Origin: Mycolicibacterium alvei
GTDB lineage: Bacteria > Actinomycetota > Actinomycetes > Mycobacteriales > Mycobacteriaceae
Length of the DNA stretch: 64,000 nucleotides
Direction: 5' to 3'
Assembly: GCF_010727325.1 (NCBI RefSeq)
Contig: NZ_AP022565.1
Location: forward strand, 558,001 to 622,000
Made by a program: the position numbers and the translations under genes. This document shows positions 1-14,459 of the stretch, one piece after another; position 1 is the first letter of the stretch; each line of letters starts with the position of its first letter. The notes below the pieces were generated by a model. The model ran no database searches. It saw only the letters and a program-made list of their open reading frames with translations, and had not been told where the DNA came from.

Positions 1-1216
1 GGATGGTGACGATGATGACCTTCGTCCCACCGGTCAGCGCATTGGCCAGCTCTTGGGACTTCGCGCCACCCAGCCCGGCGATATGGGCGACTACCCCTGG
101 GGTGCGGTCGATCTGGCGGATCGCCTCCTGCAACTGGGCATCCAGGACGTTGCGGTCGGTGATCACGATGACGGAGTCAAACACTGGCTTGTTGGCGTCG
201 TCATGGAGGACCGACAGGCGATGCGCCAACCATGAAATGGAGTTGGTTTTCCCTGAGCCGGCGGAGTGCTGGATCAAATACTTCTGCCCCGGTCCCGTGC
301 GGCGGGCATCTGCGACCAGACGGGTGACTACGTCCCATTGGTGGTAGCGCGGGAAAAGCATCCGTTGGGTGCGGAGCTTCTTATTGGTGGCCGGGTCGAT
401 TTTCTCGTCGATCTGTAAGTGCAGGAATCGCCCGAGGATGTCCAACCAGGTGTCACGGTCAAGGATCTGCTGCCACAGATACGCCGTCGGCGAGCCATGC
501 GGATTGGCCGGGTTTCCGGCGTGGCCGTGATCACCTCGGTTGAACGGCAGGAAGGCGGTGTCCACGCCCGCCAGCTGGGTGGTCATCTGCACTTCGGAGT
601 TCGACACCGCGAAATGCACCAACGCTCGCGAGGCGAATTGCAGCAGGGGCTCACCTTTGGGCAGGCGGTGATGCTTGTACTGAAGGACCGCGTCGGTGAC
701 GCTCTGAATGCTGAGGTCGGTCTTCAACTCCGCAGTGGCCACCGGGATGCCGTTGACGAAGAACACCAGGTCGATGCTGTTGGAGTTCTGGGTCGAGTAG
801 TGGACCTGGCGCATCACCCGCAACCGCACTGCGTCATACCGTTGCTGGGTGGTCTCGTTGAGCGTGGTGTTGGGCCGGAACTGGCACATCGCAAACTGAG
901 CATTGAGGTCCTTGAAGCCGCGCCGCAGCACCGACAATGTGCCGCCGTTGGCCCTGTACGGATCGGCCCCCAACTGCTTCACCAGCGTGGCCAGCACCCC
1001 GGCCCGAGCCTTGGCCAGCGCCTCACCCGTCAGCTCCGGCTTAACCCGCTTGGCCAACTGGCCAGGCTGCGTATCAGCCAGCCACGCAAACACATCCTCG
1101 GTGAATAAGGCGAGCTCACGGTCATAGCCCGCATCGGTCGGCGAGTACAGCCAACCTTGCTCGGCCAGGTACTCGCAGATCTCGGTCTCGAATGATGATT
1201 CATGATGCTGGGTCAT
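1..1216 (-). CDS. hsdR: Type I restriction enzyme R subunit, HsdR (C-terminal part outside window)
   Basis: Motor and nuclease subunit of a type I restriction complex. About 405 N-terminal residues are visible; the rest lies beyond the left edge. Around residues 145-165 there is a PD-(D/E)XK-type nuclease patch (IDLVFF...ATAELK). Near residue 317 there is a Walker A loop, HSAGSGKT, opening the SF2 helicase domain, followed by VIVITDRNVLDAQL. The ATG lies in a TAATG overlap with the stop of the upstream GIY-YIG gene, so translation is probably coupled. It is the last gene of hsdM-hsdS-GIY-hsdR. The family assignment is firm; integrity of the unseen C-terminus is unknown. Confidence 0.93.
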   Translation of the reverse strand, partial: MTQHHESSFETEICEYLAEQGWLYSPTDAGYDRELALFTEDVFAWLADTQPGQLAKRVKPELTGEALAKARAGVLATLVKQLGADPYRANGGTLSVLRRGFKDLNAQFAMCQFRPNTTLNETTQQRYDAVRLRVMRQVHYSTQNSNSIDLVFFVNGIPVATAELKTDLSIQSVTDAVLQYKHHRLPKGEPLLQFASRALVHFAVSNSEVQMTTQLAGVDTAFLPFNRGDHGHAGNPANPHGSPTAYLWQQILDRDTWLDILGRFLHLQIDEKIDPATNKKLRTQRMLFPRYHQWDVVTRLVADARRTGPGQKYLIQHSAGSGKTNSISWLAHRLSVLHDDANKPVFDSVIVITDRNVLDAQLQEAIRQIDRTPGVVAHIAGLGGAKSQELANALTGGTKVIIVTI

Positions 1217-2109
1217 TATGGCTGCGCCTCATCGGTTCTCGGTCCCACCGTGAGCTGCTCCAGTTCGCTGATGGATTGGCCTTCGGCGTTGCGCCAACTC
1301 TTCCGCCCGTTGTTTTCCCCGCCGACGAGCGCGCATCCCGCCGCCGATGGGGAACCGAAGAGATGATCCTTCAGAAATATCAATTCCTGCTCGCCGACTT
1401 CGATCACTCCTTCCTCCTCCAGAGCTTTCCGCTGGACAGCGATGCCAGGACGTGCAGAGGCGCGTACTCCGGCGCGGCCCTTGGACCCGGCCAACACCAA
1501 CAGTCCCTCCGAGGTCTGGTAACCGGTGGCATCACAGCCGGCCTCGCGGAAGAACAGAGATTCTGGTTCGCTGGTACTCGCTTGCGTAGGGTGCAATGCA
1601 ATGGGCTTCACTGATTCGAGCACCGGAGCGCCGAGCGTGGCCAACAGCACCGCGATAGTGTCTATGAACTCCTGGCAGTCGGCCTCCAACGGCTCAGGGG
1701 TGAACGGGTTCGACGCCTGATTGCCATTCAGCAACGTGTACCGCCCAGCAGCCTTGGCCCGCGCTAGCGACAACCATTCGAGGTAGGCCACGTGGGTCGA
1801 GGTCCACTCGTTCGTCAGCGACACCGCCACAATCGCCTTGGTCCAGAAATCCTTGGTCGCAGTGTGCTGCTGAAGCCGCCCCCCTACATTGCCGGACTGA
1901 CCGATGTAGCACTGCGGCGTCTCGTCCTCATGCGATCCGAACAAGTAGTAGACACCCACCTGCCCGGCCTCAGGACGCTGGAGGAACTGACCGAGAAGTG
2001 AGCGGGGCACCTCGAATGCACGCACGGTGCGTGTCGTCAGGTTTGCAACACGTAACCCCGCCGGATCCCCAGAGGGCAAATAAATCTGGATCGTCTGTGC
2101 GCGCGCCAT
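1216..2109 (-). CDS. GIY-YIG nuclease-fold protein with DUF4357-like C-terminus, inside the hsd operon
   Basis: A 297-residue protein. Residues ~50-120 carry a GIY-YIG signature (VGVYYLFG...CYIGQSGNVGGRL), the fold of UvrC-N and homing nucleases. The C-terminus (~250-285: SAAGCALVGGENNGRKSW, then a GQSISEL segment) resembles DUF4357, often found on GIY-YIG proteins near restriction systems. It begins 2 nt after the hsdS stop and its stop overlaps the hsdR start, so it is an integral operon member. I infer a nuclease accessory or a DNA-binding helper for the type I enzyme; catalysis is unproven. Alternative: an independent anti-mobile-element nuclease cotranscribed with hsd. Confidence 0.85.
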   Translation of the reverse strand: MARAQTIQIYLPSGDPAGLRVANLTTRTVRAFEVPRSLLGQFLQRPEAGQVGVYYLFGSHEDETPQCYIGQSGNVGGRLQQHTATKDFWTKAIVAVSLTNEWTSTHVAYLEWLSLARAKAAGRYTLLNGNQASNPFTPEPLEADCQEFIDTIAVLLATLGAPVLESVKPIALHPTQASTSEPESLFFREAGCDATGYQTSEGLLVLAGSKGRAGVRASARPGIAVQRKALEEEGVIEVGEQELIFLKDHLFGSPSAAGCALVGGENNGRKSWRNAEGQSISELEQLTVGPRTDEAQP

Positions 2110-2111
2110 TG

Positions 2112-3421
2112 CTAGGCCACTGCCCCCCGCACGTCGATCTTGCCGGTTACTGCATCGGTGATCAGTGCGGCGCGGTACTCCCTTAGGGCTTCAATGACAC
2201 CAGTTGATTTGCCGATCAGATCGTCGATCGTGTCGGTGCGGGTTGATAGGAAACGAGCGATGGCGACTTGCTCATCCATAGGAGGCAATGCGATCGCGAC
2301 GTTTCGGAAGTCCGTCATCGCAAGGTTTTGCATGCTGGAGCTTGCACCAACACACATCGCCACGATCTGCGAGCGATAGACCTCCGTCTGTGTCCAGTAG
2401 TAGATGAACCGCGCCGATGCGCCATTGAATCGGACCTGCCATAGCTTGTCAGAGAGAAACAGGTTGGGGCGTCCGCTCTCGGCATATCCGGCAGAGCCAA
2501 CCAATAGCGGCGTGTTGGCACGGTTGACGATTAGCGAATCGGCCTTAACGGGACAGGTGGTGCGGTCAATCTCGTTCTGGTCAACAACGGTTTTGTTGGC
2601 TGCCGGATTGAACCACCCTGCAGACACGCAACTCGTTTTGAGGACGGCGACGTCGTCGGCTCCGGCTGGCCAGTCGCCAGCATTGACACTCGTTCCCGAT
2701 TCGATCGAATGGATGACGTTTTTCAACCGAGAAGTCATCCAGCGGCGCGGTTCGTCGCCAAGCCATTCAACTCCGGAGTCTTTCATCTCGGTATCAGGGT
2801 CGAGACCCTTGGTGACGGCGTGTGTGATGGTGGCGGTGCGGTCCTCGCGAAGGGTGGCGATGAGCTGTTCCTGCTTGGCGATCAATGCGTCGATCTTGGA
2901 AGTTTCATGCTCCAAGAATTCAACGATCGCTTTCTGCTCGTCCTGCGGTGGTACAGGCAGCTTCACTGCGCCTAGCCGACCGGCGCTGATAATTGGGAGG
3001 GTATTACCCATTGATGAAGCCCGAATGCGATCTTGACTCGCGATCAACGCGAAGTAGACAAATTTGGGACATTGTGCACCGACGATGGCATTGATTTGTT
3101 GGTTTGAGGCAGCCAGTTGGTCGACATAACCGATCTTGCCAAGTGTCGCTCCGATAGACACGACGTGTACCGAGGGTGGGGTGAGGTGCGGTACTGCCGC
3201 CCAGCCGGATTCGGATAGATGGCGGGATGCCACTGAGGGCTTGCCCGTGGCATCCAAGTCCTCTGGCCGGAACCAAGGAAAGCTATCGTCGCCGCCGTCG
3301 GCGAAATGCTGTTGTTCGCCGGTCGTCGCCGGGGTGCCCCCTGTCACCAACTGACCGATGAACTTAATCGGGAGCATCGTCCAGTGTGCCGGTATCGCTG
3401 GCAGATCGATTTCTCGGGAGG

Positions 3422-3425
<4 letters not shown>
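2112..3425 (-). CDS. hsdS: Type I restriction-modification specificity subunit HsdS
   Basis: Recognises the two halves of the target DNA site for the HsdM/HsdR complex. The 437 residues show the usual duplicated layout: target recognition domain 1 (~1-150), a helical spacer beginning PPQDEQKAIVEFLEHETSKI (~160-205), recognition domain 2 (~215-365), and a second spacer beginning PPMDEQVAIARFLSTRTDTI (~375-430). Length is normal and no break is visible. The start codon overlaps the hsdM stop (ATGA). Confidence 0.93.
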
Positions 3426-5398
<1,973 letters not shown>

Positions 5399-5598
5399 AG
5401 TGCAGTTGGCTCCTTGGTTCCAAGTCTTAGTTAAGCGGAAGTTACCGCGAATCGTGGTCCATCACGGCGAAGCGCCGACGAATGATGTGTCGCGCTTCAG
5501 GCAGTCCAACGATGACGTACGTTCGCGACGCGAACGCTCGAGTTACTCAGAAGCGAGCGCGTCGGGGCCAGCAGTCTACGATTCTGCAGCGTGTGGGA

Positions 5599-6177
5599 AT
5601 GGGGGTTGTTGGTCGCTTGATTCCTGATCTAGTTGATGGCCATCTGCCAGTGGGAACGTACTTGTGCACATTGGAGGAGTTGGAGGCAACGTTCGTCGAT
5701 GCAGCTCAGTTTGCTGCGTCGGGTAGCCGACGCGCAGTGTTCGATGGTCTTGTGGACTATCTCGCCGACTGGGAAGCCGTCGAATCCGACCTCCAGGTCA
5801 AGGTGCTGAAACGGCTGTGGGTAGGTGGGAGCTTCACCAGTGGCGCCGTAGAGGTCGGCGACGTCGACATCTCGCCATTTCTCGACAGTGACGTGCTGGG
5901 CTCGCTGCGTGGCCGCCCAGGTGCAGGACAACTTAAAGCGTTGTATCAACACCGGGACAAGATTAAGTCGACCTACCGGGTCGAACCGTTCGTCGTACTA
6001 TGGAAGCCATTCACCACCCTTAAGCTGCGGAATCTGGAGGCTGAGGAGTACGAGTACGTAGCTACTCGGGGCATGATGGACGATTTTTGGCAACGCACAA
6101 CGGACTTGTCGGTCAAGCAAGCGATGCTTTCCGAAGATGCTGAACCAGCCCGAGGGTATCTGGAGGTGACGTTATGA
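5599..6177 (+). CDS. DUF6932-like protein with nucleotidyltransferase-type motif
   Basis: From the ATG at 5599 the protein is 192 residues; an in-frame ATG at 5482 would add 39 low-complexity basic residues that do not look native. The order LP-G-Y-CTLEELEATF near the N-terminus and WVGGSFTSGAVEVGDVDISPF in the middle match the DUF6932 pattern: a Pol-beta-like GS motif with paired acidic residues. Such proteins may transfer nucleotides or be inactive relatives. The stop overlaps the next gene (ATGA), so the two form a unit, transcribed away from hsdM. The toxin-antitoxin or defence role is inferred only from context. Confidence 0.6.
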   Translation: MGVVGRLIPDLVDGHLPVGTYLCTLEELEATFVDAAQFAASGSRRAVFDGLVDYLADWEAVESDLQVKVLKRLWVGGSFTSGAVEVGDVDISPFLDSDVLGSLRGRPGAGQLKALYQHRDKIKSTYRVEPFVVLWKPFTTLKLRNLEAEEYEYVATRGMMDDFWQRTTDLSVKQAMLSEDAEPARGYLEVTL

Positions 6178-7070
6178 GCCTGGCTGACAGGTATCCACGC
6201 CTCCGACGTCGTCAGTTGCCAGAATGGGTAGTCAACAATACCGACGACGATTCGGACCTCGTCCAGGCCGCCCGCCGATCCTTCGTGGGTGCGATTCAAG
6301 ACGTCACCTCGAACGCCCGCTTTCCAATCCACTTGGATCTGCGGCTCATTGGCCCATCGACGGAGGGTGGACGATTGCCATCCGACGTCTTGCAGGTGGC
6401 AGACCGTTTCCAAGGTGAGGTGCGAGAGGCGCTCAGCTCAGCAGCGGCAGCCCGTATCGCAGACATTGATTGGGTCGGTGTCAGCGAGGGCAGCGCGATC
6501 ATGCATATGGTGCCCCGTTTTGTTGCCGTAAGCCTGGATCAGCTCGACGTTGCGGTAGTCGACGAGTTTGAGTCGGCGGTCGCGCACGTTCTCAAAGTGC
6601 ACGACGACCTTGAGAACGAGGCTGACGATAGCGCGTTTGCAGACGAACGACCCGACTTCCTCCACCAACTTCGACTGCTCACATCCGAGCTAAATGACCG
6701 GAACCTTGACCTCGAGGTCACTGCGGCAGGGAGCACTGGAAGTCGGTTGAACTCCACTCTGTCCAGGAAGGGCCGAATCCGAGCAAAGGCACTTTTCGAA
6801 AGATCGGCCGTGTCGTCCCCACAGGTTTTGTCGGGGCGTGTAGTGAGCGTGGATCTTGAAGGCAACGCCATTGAGATGCGGGTGGAGAAACAGCGGGCGA
6901 AGGCGAAAATTGTGCAGGTGCCATCTGGTGTTCTTGTTGGTGGTGAGGTCATGGTTGGCCAGCCACTGGCCGTGTCCGTCATGACCGAACACCAGGCGGA
7001 TCAGACTGGTAACCGGACCGCCGACAAGCATGTGTGGGTCGGCATCGCGGCGGATCAACTCCCACACTGA
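6174..7070 (+). CDS. Unknown protein coupled to the DUF6932-like gene
   Basis: 298 residues with no domain that I recognise. The N-terminal half is mixed alpha/beta (IHLDLRLIGPSTEGGRLPSD), the middle is acidic, and the C-terminal ~100 residues are predicted beta-rich with repeated Val/Gly pairs, compatible with an OB- or SH3-like barrel. No signal peptide or membrane segment. ATGA overlap with the preceding gene implies a two-gene operon. The pairing suggests a partner or target-recognition subunit of the DUF6932 protein. Confidence 0.7.
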   Translation: MSLADRYPRLRRRQLPEWVVNNTDDDSDLVQAARRSFVGAIQDVTSNARFPIHLDLRLIGPSTEGGRLPSDVLQVADRFQGEVREALSSAAAARIADIDWVGVSEGSAIMHMVPRFVAVSLDQLDVAVVDEFESAVAHVLKVHDDLENEADDSAFADERPDFLHQLRLLTSELNDRNLDLEVTAAGSTGSRLNSTLSRKGRIRAKALFERSAVSSPQVLSGRVVSVDLEGNAIEMRVEKQRAKAKIVQVPSGVLVGGEVMVGQPLAVSVMTEHQADQTGNRTADKHVWVGIAADQLPH

Positions 7071-7159
7071 CCGCTTTCAACTGCCGGCGCCGCATGCCAG
7101 CGGCCCGTGACCGACGAGGCATCGGCGCACGCGCTGGTCGACGACCACCCCCGGCCGGC

Positions 7160-7753
7160 TCAACCAGCTTCGTGATTGAGGTACCGGTAGAGCGTCGCCC
7201 TGCTCACCCCTAGGTACTTCGCGATGTCCTTGGCGGTGTGGCCGTCTGCTTTCATCCGCGTGGCAGTGGCGATGTGGTCGCCGTCGCCGACCTTGCGCGG
7301 TCGCCCAAATTTGGTCCCATTGGCGCGAGATGCCGCTCGCTTCAAGGCAGTACGCTCCTTGACCAACTCGCGTTCGTACTCCGCGAGCGACCCGAGAACG
7401 CCGATCATCATGCGACCAGCGGGAGTTGACGAATCGATACCGTCGGTGACCGACACCAGAGTGACGCCACGGGTAGTCAACTCCTTGACGGTCTGCAGGA
7501 TGTGCAGCATGTTGCGACCCAAACGATCTAGCTTCCACACCACCACGGTGTCGCCGTCACGAACGTATGCGAGCAGGTCGGCCAGGCCGGGCCGGTCGTC
7601 GCGGGCACCCGACATGACGTCCGAGAACACCTTGGTCACGCCGGCTGCGGTCAGCGCCTCATTCTGTTGATCCAAGGTTTGGGTGACGGTGCTGACCCTG
7701 GTGTAGCCGACCCGGGTGCCGATGGATGCCGACTCGGCATTGCGCTGGCTCAT
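7160..7753 (-). CDS. Serine recombinase/resolvase of the Hin-TnpR type
   Basis: 197 residues from the ATG at 7753; upstream in-frame codons cover a repeat region and are unlikely to be coding. The catalytic serine sits in GYTRVSTVTQ. The conserved LDRLGRN, an Arg-rich E-helix region and a C-terminal helix-turn-helix (HTAKDIAKYLGVSRATLYRYL) are all present. It would catalyse site-specific resolution or inversion through a phosphoserine intermediate. It lies just downstream of the DnaK-fusion gene on the same strand and faces a three-repeat array that may be its site. No Tn3-type transposase is visible. Confidence 0.9.
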   Translation of the reverse strand: MSQRNAESASIGTRVGYTRVSTVTQTLDQQNEALTAAGVTKVFSDVMSGARDDRPGLADLLAYVRDGDTVVVWKLDRLGRNMLHILQTVKELTTRGVTLVSVTDGIDSSTPAGRMMIGVLGSLAEYERELVKERTALKRAASRANGTKFGRPRKVGDGDHIATATRMKADGHTAKDIAKYLGVSRATLYRYLNHEAG

Positions 7754-7771
7754 AAATGGTCCCAACGCCAG

Positions 7772-7808
7772 TTTCGAGACAGATATTTCTGAGACGAACT
7801 TTCGAGAC
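7772..7808. repeat. Three 14-bp-spaced repeats upstream of the recombinase (candidate res site)
   Basis: TTTCGAGAC at 7772 and 7800, with TTTCTGAGAC at 7786 between them, starting exactly 14 bp apart. An inverted GTCTC occurs at 7854-7858. The array is immediately 5' of the recombinase start, where resolvases usually bind to recombine and autoregulate. Function is inferred from position. Confidence 0.5.
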
Positions 7809-7973
7809 ACCACGACCTGGGCGCGTCCGACGGCCAATCCCGGCTGCGGTGATGTCTCGTATGTGGTCATTTTTGGGACGGTTACTGCGATCAATGGTTA
7901 CCGATCGGGTTCACGCTGAGCGGTGACGCTCGCAGAACCCGGCAAGTTCCTTCGCCAAGTCGGCCCAGATGGA

Positions 7974-11062
<3,089 letters not shown>

Positions 11063-11066
<4 letters not shown>

Positions 11067-12184
11067 TTCGGCCGCACCCTCAGCACCTGAGGCGAGAATG
11101 GAGGTTCGAGAAGGACGCCGCGACGGCTCTTCTCGAAAGTCGAGTCGGCGAAGGAAGCCCCGACCGTGTAGTAGCCACCCCGGACCGTTAGTTCCCACGC
11201 GACAGATGCTGGCGGCGTCCGCATAATCCGCTTGGCTCGTGGTGGCGAGTCCGGCTTGTAGAACAGCGTTGCCTTGTCCAGAGCCAGGCGCGGGTCGCAG
11301 CCCAGTGTGAGCTTGACATCTGGGGGCGCATCCAGGCGGTAGAGCACCGTGGAGGCCAGACCAGGTCCTTTTGCTGTTGGCTGGCGTCGCCCGGACTGTG
11401 CCTCCAACAAATCGTCGATCCGCGCGCTGACGCGTTCAGTTCGAATAACCCAGTCCCCGTACTCGTCGGTGGTTGCAGCGCCACCTTCAAATGCACAAAT
11501 CAGAGCTGCGGTGAAGTGGGAAACCGCGCCAATCGGGCCGAAGGCGCTCTGAAACGGAGCAGACGATTGAAGGGTCAGGTCGTGTTCGCATTGGCGCTTT
11601 TTGTATGCAGTCAGCGTGACAAGTGGTAGGACGGTCGGACTTCCGAGCTTCTCCACCACCCCTGGCGTGACTCCGCGGCAAGCATCGATGAAGAAACACT
11701 GCGTCTGCGGTGGGTGTTGGAGAAAACCGTAGCGCGAGCTCTCGAACCCGAATGCTCCGACGAAATGGTTGTCGAACTGACCGAAATCACTGGCAAGAAG
11801 AATTTGTTCCGTGCTCTGGAGGCCGTGGCCACAGAAGTAGAACACCGCGACGTTGCCGGGGTTCGTGCTACACCGCGACATCCAGCTTTCCCACGCTGTG
11901 CGAATCCCGGCGATGGTCGGCTCGTGGAAGGACATGCCTAGGCCGGCTGGCGACGGATCGGCAGGTGACGGCGAAATCAGCATGTCAACGCTTGCCAGTG
12001 GAGCCTTCCAGCGTTCGTGGGCGTTTTGACATAGCCAGTTTGCGAATGCCAATGCCGAGCGTGGCGGCGACGTGAGCTGGCCGAGGTTACCGTACTGCAG
12101 CGGGTCCTCAATCGGGGTGCCCGTGCCGCCCTCCAAATGGGGATACCCGCCAACGCCGACGATCAATGCATGTGTCCCCGGCAT
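11063..12184 (-). CDS. Caspase-like (peptidase C14) protease
   Basis: 373 residues from the ATG at 12184; codons farther upstream come from the neighbouring IS element. It opens with [12 protein letters not shown], the first strand of a caspase fold. The catalytic dyad is visible: His120 in FYFCGHGL and Cys169 in FFIDACRG. The C-terminal ~90 residues are beta-rich and precede the ATGA junction with the DnaK-fusion gene. Bacterial caspases often act as the executioner in phage-triggered suicide systems; here the translationally coupled Hsp70 fusion is the obvious partner. No strong ribosome site precedes the ATG, and the IS end is only 14 bp away, so native 5' control has been lost or replaced. 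Confidence 0.88.
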
Positions 12185-12249
12185 GGCCGGAGACGCTCTG
12201 ATCCGCCCCGGCGTGTCTGGAGAGTTCTTCCGTTGGGAAGGATGGGCAC

Positions 12250-12576
12250 GTGGGATCGAAGTCATCGAGGCGGTATCCAGACGAGCTGAAGGTGCGGGCG
12301 GTGCAGATGGTGGCCGATCTGCGCAGCGAGACAGTTTCGGAGTGGGAGGCGATGGGCCGGGTTGCTGACCTGCTGGGCGTCGGTACTGCCGAAACGGTGC
12401 GCAAATGGGTTCGCCAGGCTGAGATCGACGCCGGCTCTCGGGCGGGGCAGACCAGCGAGGAATCCGAGGTCCTGCGCAAGCTGCGCCGGGAGAATGCCGA
12501 ACTCAAGCGGGCCAACGCGATCTTGAAGGCGGCCTCGGTTTTCTTCGCCGCCGAGCTCGACCGGCCCTCTCAGTAG
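12250..12576 (+). CDS. IS3-family transposase OrfA
   Basis: 108 residues from a GTG start. Helix-turn-helix at the N-terminus (YPDELKVRAVQMV...VADLLGVGTAETVRKWV) followed by a leucine-zipper-like coiled coil (EVLRKLRRENAELKRANAILK), typical of IS3 OrfA. It binds the IS ends. It appears intact, but it needs OrfB, which is broken. Confidence 0.88.
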   Translation: MGSKSSRRYPDELKVRAVQMVADLRSETVSEWEAMGRVADLLGVGTAETVRKWVRQAEIDAGSRAGQTSEESEVLRKLRRENAELKRANAILKAASVFFAAELDRPSQ

Positions 12577-12578
12577 TC

Positions 12579-13529
12579 GTGGAGTTCATCAGCGCCCACC
12601 AGCACATGCGGGTGGGCGTTGATGGTCTCAAGTGGGGTGTCGAGTCGATGTGCGCTGTGCTTTCCGAGTACGGCGTCACGATCGCCCCGTCGACGTATTA
12701 CGCCCACCGCGCCCGTCAGGGCCCCTCGAAAGCCGACTGGGCCGATGCGCAGGTGATCGATGCGATCTGGCAGCTTCGCCAATCGCAGAGTCTGTACCGA
12801 GTCCTGGGCGCTCGTAAAACATGGATTGTATTGCGCACCAATGGTATCGACGTATCGCGCTGTGTCGTGGAACGGGTCATGCGGGAGATGGGTTGGCGGG
12901 GTGCGTGCAAGCGCCGGCGGGTGCGCACCACCGTCGCCGATCCGGCAGCGACGCGAGCCCCGGATCGGGTCCGGCGTAATTTCGTCGCCGGTGCGCCTGA
13001 CCGATTGTGGGTGGCCGATTTCACCTACTGCCGGACTCGTGCCGGCTGGGCCTACGGCGTTCGTCACCGATGTCTATGCCCGCAAGATCGTGGGTTGGAA
13101 GGTGGCTACCGAGATGACCCAGAAGCTGGTGACCGATGCGATCGACCACGCTATCGACACCAGAAAGCGTTCGGGTGCAGCATCTTTGGATTCACTTATC
13201 CACCACAGCGACGCGGGCTCGCAATACACCGCGGTCGCGTTCACCGAACGTCTGGCCGCTGAGGGATCCTGCCTTCAGTCGGATCCGTCGGGGATAGTTT
13301 CGATAATGCTCTGGCCGAATCGGTGAACAGCAGCTACAAGACCGAACTCATCGACCGCCAGCCGCTCTATCCCGGTGCCACCGAACTGGCGCTGGGGACC
13401 GCCGAATGGGTGGCCTTCTACAACCGTCAGCGACCCAACGGCTACTGCCAGGACCTGACCCCCGATCGGGCCGAAGCGCTCTACTACCATCGCCAACGGC
13501 ACCCTCATGCCGAGGAGGCACTCAGATAA
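12579..13529 (+). pseudogene. IS3-family transposase OrfB, two frameshifts
   Basis: The DDE integrase domain is readable only by changing frame twice. Frame 1 runs to the first catalytic Asp (DRLWVADFTYCRT). Near 13055 two bases seem to be missing and the reading continues as FVTDVYARKIVGWKVATEM with the second Asp (LIHHSDAGSQY). Near 13270 it shifts back and ends with the catalytic Glu (FDNALAESVNSSYKTEL). Each catalytic residue survives but not in one frame, so the copy is not autonomous. Confidence 0.88.
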
Positions 13530-13582
13530 GAGAACCTCCCGACATGCCGGGGCGGATCAGCCTGCTCCGGGGTGAGTTCTAG

Positions 13583-13690
13583 TCAACGTCGCAACAGCGA
13601 CGGACCACTGGAGGCTAACAGCGCTGCGAATAGATCGGCAGGGCAACGGTCTTTGAGAACCATGCGGGGGCGGTTGTCGAGTGGCGCTGG
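13583..13690 (-). pseudogene. IS30-family transposase C-terminal remnant
   Basis: About 32 codons reading LDNRPRMVLKDRCPADLFAA and ending LLRR before a stop. This is the typical IS30 C-terminus (N-NRPR-L--R-P-E/D), with no N-terminal or catalytic part left. It lies between the IS3 copy and the small membrane-protein gene, marking an older insertion and deletion here. Confidence 0.65.
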
Positions 13691-13748
13691 CTGCCGCGGC
13701 CCAAGCTTGGCTCGCGAAACAAACCACTTGCCCTGCGACCGCGTGATC

Positions 13749-14324
13749 CTACGGCGCGGTGCCGCTCTCCGGCATCTCGATCTCAACGATGCGACCACGC
13801 CCACGCCGCAAACGTGGTTTGAGGACCCAAAATCTCAAAGCTTGTCGTTTGCGCCATCGAAGTCGGATCTGACCACTAGGAGTCGCCACGTACTCATTCG
13901 AATGTCCCCGAAGTTCATCACGCATTAGGGCGTTTAGATCTACTGCGAACCCAACGCTCAGTTGAAGTCGCAGATTGTCGAAGGTCTCCCAGTCTTTATC
14001 GCGTCTGGCGCACACAGCTCGGTCGACGACGCGCTCCATTTGCGCGAAATGCTCGACGATGAAGGGGCTGGCAAAGAGCCTGACCCTCATCATGGTGTCA
14101 AGGTCGGGAGATGGCGGGTCATTTCGATGTCCTCGGTCATCCCATTCATAGATCGCATGAAGCCATCCCTGGAGTTTCAGGTAGGTGTTGGTCCGTTCTT
14201 GCCATAGGTTCTGTTCCCGTATCGCCGACCGCTGAGAACGGTAGGCAACAACCATGCTGACGACCGCCGTGGTGCTACTGGCCAGGACCGCGACCGCAGC
14301 AACAGCAATTTCTGCGCTGATCAT
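13749..14324 (-). CDS. Small single-pass membrane protein, unknown
   Basis: 191 residues. The ATG at 14324 is preferred because GGAGAG lies about 9 nt upstream; an upstream ATG at 14360 has no such site. One N-terminal membrane helix (AVAAVAVLASSTTAVVSMVV) is followed by a cytoplasmic, helical, charged domain that ends in a basic stretch (LRRGRGR). No family recognised. It lies between the Ser/Thr kinase and the caspase gene on the same strand, so before the IS insertions it may have been part of that operon. Confidence 0.7.
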   Translation of the reverse strand: MISAEIAVAAVAVLASSTTAVVSMVVAYRSQRSAIREQNLWQERTNTYLKLQGWLHAIYEWDDRGHRNDPPSPDLDTMMRVRLFASPFIVEHFAQMERVVDRAVCARRDKDWETFDNLRLQLSVGFAVDLNALMRDELRGHSNEYVATPSGQIRLRWRKRQALRFWVLKPRLRRGRGRIVEIEMPESGTAP

Positions 14325-14459
14325 CGAAGCTCTCTCCCCACTCAGCAGTGGTTCGTCCACTCGGACAGTTCCGTCCTAAGTGGGGCACGACGAAATTTCA
14401 ACCTTCAGCGTCTGAGGCCGTGCCACCCGGTGGGCCGGCCGGCGGGCTCGGACGTCTTG

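Larger units (their letters stand above)
12199..13559 (+). mobile_element. IS3-family insertion sequence, inactivated
   Basis: About 1.36 kb bounded by inverted repeats: left end TGATCCGCCCCGGC at 12199 and its complement ending at 13559, extending with mismatches to about 25 bp. It encodes orfA and a frameshifted orfB in the usual IS3 order. The immediate flanks (CTC and GCC) do not form an obvious target duplication, so one flank may have been rearranged. It sits 14 bp upstream of the caspase start and points the opposite way. Confidence 0.88.

Noticed and set aside
419..1127. Long plus-strand open frames at the left end
   Set aside because: They mirror the hsdR coding strand; the minus frame carries the HsdR motifs.
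12184..12265. 27 extra N-terminal residues of the caspase
   Set aside because: Mostly antisense of the IS3 left end, not native.
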